From positions 1-36,065 of the forward strand of contig SYGQ01000196.1 of the NCBI GenBank assembly GCA_005799475.1: a DNA stretch of 36,065 nt, given 5' to 3'. This DNA comes from Planctomycetia bacterium. GTDB taxonomy: Bacteria > Planctomycetota > Phycisphaerae > Phycisphaerales > SM1A02. The notes beneath the pieces are model-generated. The model was given only the letters and a program-made list of their open reading frames with translations. It was not told the DNA's origin and did not search any database. Shown piece after piece: positions 31,051 to 36,065 of the stretch. Each line of letters starts with the position of its first letter. The stretch's first letter is position 1. The position numbers and the translations under genes are program-made.

Positions 31051-32082
31051 GTGGCTCGAGGCGGATCCCCAGCACTTCTCCTGAGGGCCCGGCGGCACCC
31101 GCTCGCGGCCGAGGTTTCGGCCTCGTTGCGGGCGGAATGCGCCCGTCCCCACGGTGCGCCAACCGCCGTCGCGTTCAGCGGGGGGGCCGATTCAACGGCA
31201 CTCCTCCTGCTCATGGCCGCGATTGCCCAACGGGAACGCCCGCTCGCTGCGCTGTGTGCGATTCATGTCCACCATCACCTGCGCGAAGCGGCCGACGGCG
31301 AAGCGCAGTCGTGCGCCGCGCTGTGTGCGCAGCTCTCAGTCCCCTTCATCATCCGTCATGTTCAGCCCACTCACGGCACGGGAGGGCTCGCACAGCGCGC
31401 GCGCACGCTACGGCACGCGGCCATCGAAGAGGCCGCCACGACGCATGGCGCCCAGTGGATCCTGATGGGCCACCACGCTGACGATGCGCTCGAGACGCTT
31501 CTGATGCGCCTTGGCCGCGGGACGGCATCACCCGGACTCTGTGGCATTCCGTGGGTTCGACGGGGCTGGCGCACGCCGAACCTGCGCGTGGCGCGCCCCC
31601 TGCTTCGCACCACGCACGCCGAGTTGGTTTCGTTTTGTGATGACATGGGGGTCGGGCATGTGTGCGATGTATCCAATGCTGCGCCGTCGACGGCGCGGGG
31701 GCTCTTGCGTGAGTCCGTGATCACGCCGCTCCGAGGTCGATGGGGCGCGATTGCCAGGCACGCCTCCGCTGCGGCGGACTCGTCTCGCGCCGCCGAGTGG
31801 GCCCTGCGCGAGATCGCGCGGCGCGACCGATGGACTGGGGAATCCATTGAACGAGGGGCGTTCCGCCGGGTGGGCCCGATTCGCGCCGGCGCACTCTTCG
31901 GGTGCGCCCTGCGAATGCGCGGCCTCGAGATTCCGTTGCGGGTGGTCCGGCTTGTGGCACGGGCCGCGTGCGACACATCCGTTCATCGTCGCGTGTTCAC
32001 TTCGGGTGCCGTGCGTGTGAGCGTGGCGGGCCATCTCGTCCGTGTCGGCGTCACGATTCCCGCGGCTCCGGCGCTACGGTGA
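31051..32082 (+). CDS. tilS: tRNA(Ile)-lysidine synthase
   Basis: A 343-residue ATP-dependent enzyme that changes C34 of tRNA-Ile(CAU) to lysidine. The PP-loop is AFSGGADSTALLLLMAAI. HVHHHLREAADGEAQSCAALC and WILMGHHADDALETLLMRLGRG are typical TilS stretches, as are LRVARPLLRTTHAELVSFC and DVSNA. It corresponds to the N-terminal catalytic half plus a short C-terminal part, so it lacks the full C-terminal domains of the Escherichia coli enzyme. This shorter form is common. The start is GTG 31051, just after the B12-domain gene. The 3' end overlaps the convergent MauE-thioredoxin gene by 9 bp. Confidence 0.94.
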   Translation: MARGGSPALLLRARRHPLAAEVSASLRAECARPHGAPTAVAFSGGADSTALLLLMAAIAQRERPLAALCAIHVHHHLREAADGEAQSCAALCAQLSVPFIIRHVQPTHGTGGLAQRARTLRHAAIEEAATTHGAQWILMGHHADDALETLLMRLGRGTASPGLCGIPWVRRGWRTPNLRVARPLLRTTHAELVSFCDDMGVGHVCDVSNAAPSTARGLLRESVITPLRGRWGAIARHASAAADSSRAAEWALREIARRDRWTGESIERGAFRRVGPIRAGALFGCALRMRGLEIPLRVVRLVARAACDTSVHRRVFTSGAVRVSVAGHLVRVGVTIPAAPALR

Positions 32083-33048
32083 TTGAGGCGTCACCACGGT
32101 GGAGGCCGGTGGCGGGAGGGGCGGGAGACTTGCGAGACATGCGTCAAAATCGCTCTCGGTGGCGCATGTCACGCGTCCCTCGAGCACGACGAGGACAGTC
32201 GGAGCCTTGACCGCGTACTGGTGACCCTCGGGCAACTTCATGCGCTCGCAGCCTTCGCAGGGCATCTCGCCCAAGGCGTCACCCGAGAGCGGCACGCTGC
32301 CGGGGTTCGGCGGAATCTCGATGGCGATCACGCGAGTGTCCGTGATGGGGTGAGCGAGGTACCTCTCGAAGACCTCGCGACAGTGGCCACACTCGGGGCT
32401 GTACAGAATGACAATGGAACGGCCCTCAAGCGTCCGCGCGGTGAGCATGGGGGCGAGTCGCGAGAGACCCGTGTCCGGGATCATCCGTCCCTGCCATGCG
32501 ACAGGATCAAGGAAGATCGTTTCTGTGGCCGATCCCCTGGTGACTTCCGAGCGAGGTGCGAGATCGAGTCGCGCGCCCACGCCTATGCACGCGCCCCAGA
32601 TGACGACGACAGTGATGGGCTGCCAAAGACCGCCCACTCGCGCGGCAGGCTTCGCCGAGGGCGCGGCCTTCATGAGAATCGCATAGGCCGCGAGCGCCGC
32701 GATCGCTCCAAGAATCGGAAGCGCAATCGGCGCCGACGATGAGGCGTCGACGAGCGGCGTCGCGAGGAGCGCACTGACGGAGGCCACGGCAGCGAAGGCG
32801 TAGAAACCTGCGACGACCAGTGCGAACCTTCGACGCGCCGGTGATGCGGCGCCAAGCATGAGCAGCGTGAGAGCGGTGGCGGCCATCGCGCCGATGGCGA
32901 GCCGCGCCAGGACGAATTCGTCGATCCCCGCGCGTCGGCCCAGGCTTCCCACCCATCGCGGGAGCGCATCGAGACCGTGGTGGTGCCAGTGGCCCGCGGT
33001 GGCGAGGAGGAGGATCGGAAGCACGAGGCGCGAGGCGAGGTTCGTCAT
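32074..33048 (-). CDS. Membrane protein with C-terminal thioredoxin-like domain (CGHC), second of a tandem pair
   Basis: A 324-residue protein. Residues 1-160 contain four or five membrane helices in a MauE/DoxX-like arrangement. About residues 190-310 form a periplasmic thioredoxin-like domain with the redox motif CGHC (Cys220, Cys223) in ILYSPECGHCREVF, and a second pair in MPCEGCERM. It probably handles disulfide exchange at the outer face of the inner membrane. It starts 6 bp after the stop of the gene at 33055-34116, with which it shares domain order and the two CxxC positions, so the two look like diverged tandem duplicates. A short Pro/Thr-rich tail ends the protein. Confidence 0.82.
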   Translation of the reverse strand: MTNLASRLVLPILLLATAGHWHHHGLDALPRWVGSLGRRAGIDEFVLARLAIGAMAATALTLLMLGAASPARRRFALVVAGFYAFAAVASVSALLATPLVDASSSAPIALPILGAIAALAAYAILMKAAPSAKPAARVGGLWQPITVVVIWGACIGVGARLDLAPRSEVTRGSATETIFLDPVAWQGRMIPDTGLSRLAPMLTARTLEGRSIVILYSPECGHCREVFERYLAHPITDTRVIAIEIPPNPGSVPLSGDALGEMPCEGCERMKLPEGHQYAVKAPTVLVVLEGRVTCATESDFDACLASLPPLPPPASTVVTPQSP

Positions 33049-33054
33049 GTCGTT

Positions 33055-34116
33055 TCAGGGAGCGAGGCAGCGAGCGATCGAGTCGCGGTCCTCATGGTCC
33101 GCAGCCATCCGCGTGATGACTCCGTCCTCGACGCGCATGAGGACCGGCGTGGTCAGGACATACTCGGGACCCTTTACCAACCGGCGCTGCTGGCACTCCC
33201 CGCATGGCATCTCCAGTGATGCGGCGGGATCGGTGTCGGGAATGGCGATGGTGAGCGTTGGCGTCGCGAGTGTGCCGGAGAAGTGCTCCGCGAGAAGTTC
33301 GTGGCAGTGTTCGCAGTCTTCGCGGTAGAACATGACGAACCATGTCCCGCTGTTGAGGCCCTCAGGCGCGCCCGGGTCGATGAGCCGCACCATCTCCTGG
33401 GCGTCAAGTCGGGTGCCAGTCCATGTGGCAAACTCGGGGATGTAGTAGGGGGCTGCCTGCGCAGGCCTCGGTGGCCACGGTGCGGCGACTGGTGTCGCAA
33501 TCGACGGGCTCGTCGCTTGCTGTGCCGTGGGACCGCGCTCGGGTGGTGGCTCAAGGTCGATGGCCGCACGAGCGGGCACGAGGATGAGTGGGATGAGGCC
33601 GATCACCACCAGAATCGCGAACCGAGGAAGCCCCGTCGATGCCGTGACGGGCGCAGCGATCGCGGACCGCTTCGCAAGAATCGCCGCCACAAGCAGCGTC
33701 AAGTCGATCGCGAGCATCAGCAGTGGATTCGGTCCCGACTGGCCGAAGCAGCCACAGGATCCCTTGAGGGCTCCCTCAATGCCGCCGCTCCTGAACGCTG
33801 GCACGAGCACACCAAGCAGCACCGCGCAGAAGACCACCAGCGTGACGATCGCCGCCACGCGAGCAAGCCTCGGCATGGCCAGCATGATCGCGGCAAGCGC
33901 GAGTTCGAGGAAGATGATCGCCCGCATCGCGTTGTCCAACCACTCGACGCCAGTCAGGCCGAGTGCGCTCCCGAGCGCGAGAACGGGCTCGAGGACGGGC
34001 GCGGGCAGGAGTTTCGGGTTGCGCTCGGCGAGCTTGAAGCTGGCGCCAGCGAGCACCCACAGCGGGATGATCAGACGGCAGCCGTATGCGAATGCGATGG
34101 CACGGGCTCGGGTCAT
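33055..34116 (-). CDS. MauE/DoxX-like membrane protein fused to thioredoxin-like domain (CEHC), first of a tandem pair
   Basis: A 353-residue protein. The N-terminal part has four MauE-type helices with a GSCGCFG motif between helices, typical of MauE/DoxX redox-associated membrane proteins. A further helix, a Pro/Ala-rich linker, and a periplasmic thioredoxin-like domain follow, with CEHC (Cys268, Cys271) in FYREDCEHCHELL and a downstream MPCGECQQR. MauE-type proteins are linked to periplasmic disulfide formation. The start at ATG 34116 was chosen because the hydrophobic part begins there. A seven-codon mini-ORF (34113-34136) ends on this ATG. The next gene upstream in the same direction is gmhA (64-bp gap). 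Confidence 0.84.
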   Translation of the reverse strand: MTRARAIAFAYGCRLIIPLWVLAGASFKLAERNPKLLPAPVLEPVLALGSALGLTGVEWLDNAMRAIIFLELALAAIMLAMPRLARVAAIVTLVVFCAVLLGVLVPAFRSGGIEGALKGSCGCFGQSGPNPLLMLAIDLTLLVAAILAKRSAIAAPVTASTGLPRFAILVVIGLIPLILVPARAAIDLEPPPERGPTAQQATSPSIATPVAAPWPPRPAQAAPYYIPEFATWTGTRLDAQEMVRLIDPGAPEGLNSGTWFVMFYREDCEHCHELLAEHFSGTLATPTLTIAIPDTDPAASLEMPCGECQQRRLVKGPEYVLTTPVLMRVEDGVITRMAADHEDRDSIARCLAP

Positions 34117-34180
34117 TGTGGTCCGATTGGAGACATCCGCTTCTTCGCGGCGTCCAGCGATTCTGCTCGGCCGGTCCTTC

Positions 34181-34756
34181 TCATTCGGGCTCGAGGGCCT
34201 CGCACAGGATGTGGAGGATCGCCTGATGCGCCTCTTGCACTGCGGCACCATCGACACCTGCCACCGTGATGGTGTGGGTGCACAGCGCGGCAGCGGGAGA
34301 CGAAGCGGCTCCAAGCAGCCCAAGCGAGGGAACTCCGCTCGCCTGCGCCGATTCGAGTGCGCGCAAAATGTTTGGACTCTTGCCTGAAGTCGAGAAGACG
34401 ACGAGGAGGTCACCGGGCGTCGCGAGCGCCCCGAGTTGCCGCGCGAACACCTCGTCGAACCCGAAATCGTTAGCGATGCATGTGAGCGCTGTCGGGTCGG
34501 CGTTCAGGCACACCGCGCGAAACGGTGGCCTCGTCGCTCGGTAGCGGCCGGTGAGCTCCTCGGCAAAGTGCAAGGCCTCCGCAGCCGATCCGCCATTGCC
34601 ACATGTCAAGATGAGGTGCCTCGATCTCACAGTCGAGCGCACGAGCGCAATGGCCTTCGCCAGTTCCTCGTGCATCGTGTGGAGCACCGCGAGCGCCTTG
34701 CCGAGTTCGGCAAGTCGCTTCTCCACGACGGCGCTCTCACTCATCGCGATCGGCAT
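34181..34756 (-). CDS. gmhA: Sedoheptulose-7-phosphate isomerase (SIS domain)
   Basis: A 191-residue SIS-domain isomerase of the GmhA family, which makes D-glycero-D-manno-heptose 7-phosphate for LPS or glycan heptoses. The family pattern is ILTCGNGGSAAEALHFAEEL, TCIANDFGFDEVFARQL, LLVVFSTSGKSPNIL and VQEAHQAILHILCEAL. The length is normal. The usual partner hldE is not in the window. Start ATG 34756 is preferred because TATCCT lies 6 nt upstream; ATG 34744 (MSESAVV) is the alternative. It is followed on the same strand by the two MauE-thioredoxin genes. Confidence 0.88.
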   Translation of the reverse strand: MPIAMSESAVVEKRLAELGKALAVLHTMHEELAKAIALVRSTVRSRHLILTCGNGGSAAEALHFAEELTGRYRATRPPFRAVCLNADPTALTCIANDFGFDEVFARQLGALATPGDLLVVFSTSGKSPNILRALESAQASGVPSLGLLGAASSPAAALCTHTITVAGVDGAAVQEAHQAILHILCEALEPE

Positions 34757-34762
34757 TCCCGC

Positions 34763-34768
34763 AGGATA
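34763..34768 (-). promoter_or_regulatory. -10-like hexamer TATCCT, probable leaderless start of gmhA
   Basis: TATCCT on the minus strand is followed by six bases and ATG 34756. It lies in the 27-bp gap after the MFS gene, so gmhA may start its own transcript. Confidence 0.45.
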
Positions 34769-34783
34769 GCGGCGATCGACTGT

Positions 34784-35980
34784 TCACCCGGCGACCGTGC
34801 CGAGGCGCCGCGCCTTCAGCCAGGGTTGCAACGCCGGGATCGCGACAAGTCCGAGCACGATCCAGATCAGCACCACGGTCCACGCACCCCCACCGAGAAG
34901 GGTCCCGGCGAGCCCGGCAGCGGGTCCCACCACATACCCGAGGCCGATGAGCGCTTCGTGGACCGAACCCGCATCGATCTGCGCGCTCCCGACGCGAAGC
35001 GCGTAGTAGAGCGCTGCGTAGTAGATCATTCCGTGTCCCGCGCCAAAGAGGCAGAGCCCGATCACCATCGCTGGCATGGAGTCGAATGCGACCACGATGG
35101 CGAATCCGCCCGCGAGCGCCACGGCGCCCGCAAGGAGTGCACCCCAGCGACCGTGCCAGAACGCCGCGTGGGCGAGGATCGCCACGACGCCGAGGCGTAC
35201 ACCGAGCCATGTGGCAGTGAGTGGCGTCTGTGCGGAGAGAGGGGTTCCCATTCGAGTCAGCAGGTAAGGCATCAGTGGAGAGAGTGCGCCGACAAGGAGG
35301 TACGACGCCGGGAGGATCACTCGCGCACAGGCCAGCTGCGGCCCGTACACGGCGGGTACAGGCTCGTGGTGGTCGTGGTGGAGCGGGGGCCGAGGCGCCA
35401 CCCAGTGCAGTGCCACGACGGAAAGCACACTCAACGGCGCAATCCCTGCGAGCGCGAGTCGCGGCGTGAACCATCCCTGGGACTGGGTCAGAGGCGCCAT
35501 CAAGAGAAGCGCGCCAGCGACCGAGGCCATCCAGACCAGGCACCAACGGCCGACCGCTCGCCGCGTGTCCTCGGCCGAGCGTCCCGCGCCCACATAGGCC
35601 TCAACGATCGGCCAGAGAAGGGCCCCCGTGAAGCTTGTGACGAGGGCGATGGCAATGAGACCAACCGACGATTGTTCGAGATAGACGAGCGGGGCCGTGA
35701 GCGCCTGCAAGGCAAAGAGCAGCGCCATCACGGCTCGTGGGGACATTCGGTGCTTCACCGCACGGACGACGCAGCCCGACCAGAGCGCGGCCACCATGTA
35801 GAGGGCGCCGGTCGCGATGTACAGCAGGTAGGTCTCGGTCTGCGTGAAGTGAAAGTCGCGTTCGGTCACGAAGCCAAGCCCATTCCAGAGGACGCCAGTG
35901 GCCAGCGAGTTGAGCAGGGTGATGGCCGCGATGCCGGCGGTCGAGTCGCGCCTTGGAGTTTCGCAGGTTGAGTCGGCCAT
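34784..35980 (-). CDS. MFS transporter of unknown substrate
   Basis: A 398-residue inner-membrane protein with about 12 hydrophobic segments in two halves, separated by a charged, His-rich loop (APRPPLHHDHHEPVP). The first half contains a shortened MFS motif after helix 2 (GCVVRAVKHRMSPRAVM). The second half contains YAALYYALRVG and GYVVGPAAGLAGTLLG. I cannot tell the substrate. The cytoplasmic His-rich loop might bind metal, but that is only suggestive. The ATG at 35980 follows TAGCCT by 8 nt. The gene is divergent from the tRNA gene. Confidence 0.82.
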   Translation of the reverse strand: MADSTCETPRRDSTAGIAAITLLNSLATGVLWNGLGFVTERDFHFTQTETYLLYIATGALYMVAALWSGCVVRAVKHRMSPRAVMALLFALQALTAPLVYLEQSSVGLIAIALVTSFTGALLWPIVEAYVGAGRSAEDTRRAVGRWCLVWMASVAGALLLMAPLTQSQGWFTPRLALAGIAPLSVLSVVALHWVAPRPPLHHDHHEPVPAVYGPQLACARVILPASYLLVGALSPLMPYLLTRMGTPLSAQTPLTATWLGVRLGVVAILAHAAFWHGRWGALLAGAVALAGGFAIVVAFDSMPAMVIGLCLFGAGHGMIYYAALYYALRVGSAQIDAGSVHEALIGLGYVVGPAAGLAGTLLGGGAWTVVLIWIVLGLVAIPALQPWLKARRLGTVAG

Positions 35981-35988
35981 CGGCGGGG

Positions 35989-35994
35989 AGGCTA
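35989..35994 (-). promoter_or_regulatory. -10-like hexamer TAGCCT before the MFS gene
   Basis: TAGCCT on the minus strand is followed by 8 nt and ATG 35980. The intervening bases CTCCCCGC on that strand contain no Shine-Dalgarno sequence. Confidence 0.35.
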
Positions 35995-36017
35995 GCCACC
36001 CACCGGCTGCCTTGGAC

Positions 36018-36023
36018 TAGAAT
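36018..36023 (+). promoter_or_regulatory. -10-like hexamer TAGAAT before the tRNA gene
   Basis: TAGAAT ends 11 nt before the predicted tRNA 5' end, a suitable place for a tRNA promoter. A matching -35 element is not obvious. Confidence 0.35.
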
Positions 36024-36034
36024 GCGGCGTCGGA

Positions 36035-36065
36035 GTACTCGTAGCTCAATTGGATAGAGCGTTGC
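36035..36065 (+). tRNA. tRNA gene, 5' part (probably tRNA-Arg), cut by window end
   Basis: The 5' acceptor strand GTACTCG is followed by TA (positions 8-9), a D arm GCTC-AATTGGATA-GAGC, and the first bases of the anticodon stem (TTGC). This is a standard tRNA 5' half. The D-arm and TTGC start are like many bacterial tRNA-Arg genes, but the anticodon lies outside the window, so the identity is tentative. Confidence 0.8.

Noticed and set aside
34436..35971. 511-codon plus-strand frame
   Set aside because: Its product is very rich in Arg, His, Glu and Asp and lies opposite a clear 12-helix MFS protein. It is a GC-bias shadow.
1..36065. Search by eye for insertion sequences, integrases, attachment-site repeats, CRISPR arrays and rRNA
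   Set aside because: No transposase or integrase motifs, long direct repeats or spacer arrays were seen. All genes share similar base composition, so nothing indicates recent transfer.

Overview
The window is a gene-dense bacterial chromosome segment. By eye it is about two-thirds GC, with strong GC preference at third codon positions. There is no phage, insertion sequence, CRISPR array or rRNA operon. The gene set suggests a Planctomycetota bacterium, most likely of the Phycisphaerae type: a type IV/type II prepilin-like protein, an alternative-type GlmU, a NUP-type MFS transporter, MauE-thioredoxin fusions, an FHA-phosphatase, GmhA, and an MreBCD locus with extra partners. The phylum is an inference from gene content, not a proven assignment.

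Layout. Positions 1-1253 (minus) hold the 5' part of dxs and complete ispA. Positions 1305-3619 (plus) hold an ExbB/TolQ-type proton channel protein whose stop overlaps the start of an FHA-GAF-PP2C phosphatase. Positions 3649-5966 (minus) hold ispG overlapping a prepilin-like gene. An MFS transporter follows at 6042-7412 (plus), then topA and miaA at 7538-11240 (minus). Plus-strand genes run from 11271 to 18081: pgk, then the tight series tlpA-like, rpe, accD and an unusually long lnt carrying a HEAT-repeat extension. A clear sigma70-type promoter at 18104-18132 opens the cell-shape region: a coiled-coil MreC-like protein, a small membrane protein, mreB, mreC and mreD. Alternative glmU, a YdiJ-like FAD/Fe-S dehydrogenase and a receiver-only response regulator follow. 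Positions 26783-30202 hold a small minus-strand gene, a plus-strand NUDIX hydrolase, and a minus-strand run of ubiE/menG, an amidohydrolase-fold protein and a lipoprotein. A degenerate B12-domain protein and tilS lie at 30330-32082 (plus). A minus-strand run (MFS transporter, gmhA, two MauE-thioredoxin proteins) ends at 32074. The 5' part of a tRNA closes the window.

How the genes fit together. dxs, ispG and ispA belong to the MEP/isoprenoid route, and UbiE/MenG methylates a prenylated quinone. MreBCD, alternative GlmU (UDP-GlcNAc supply), Lnt (lipoprotein maturation) and AccD (fatty acids) all serve the envelope. TlpA-like and MauE-Trx proteins handle extracytoplasmic thiols.

The main things to look at are these. 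(1) A recurring arrangement places a -10-like hexamer 6-8 nt before the start codon at eight genes, which suggests leaderless transcripts. (2) The lnt reading frame contains a complete lipoprotein-type signal sequence followed by HEAT repeats. (3) The Mre locus has two additional membrane proteins and a five-codon mini-ORF overlapping the mreB start. (4) Two proteins keep an enzyme or sensor fold but have lost its diagnostic ligands: the amidohydrolase and the B12-domain protein.
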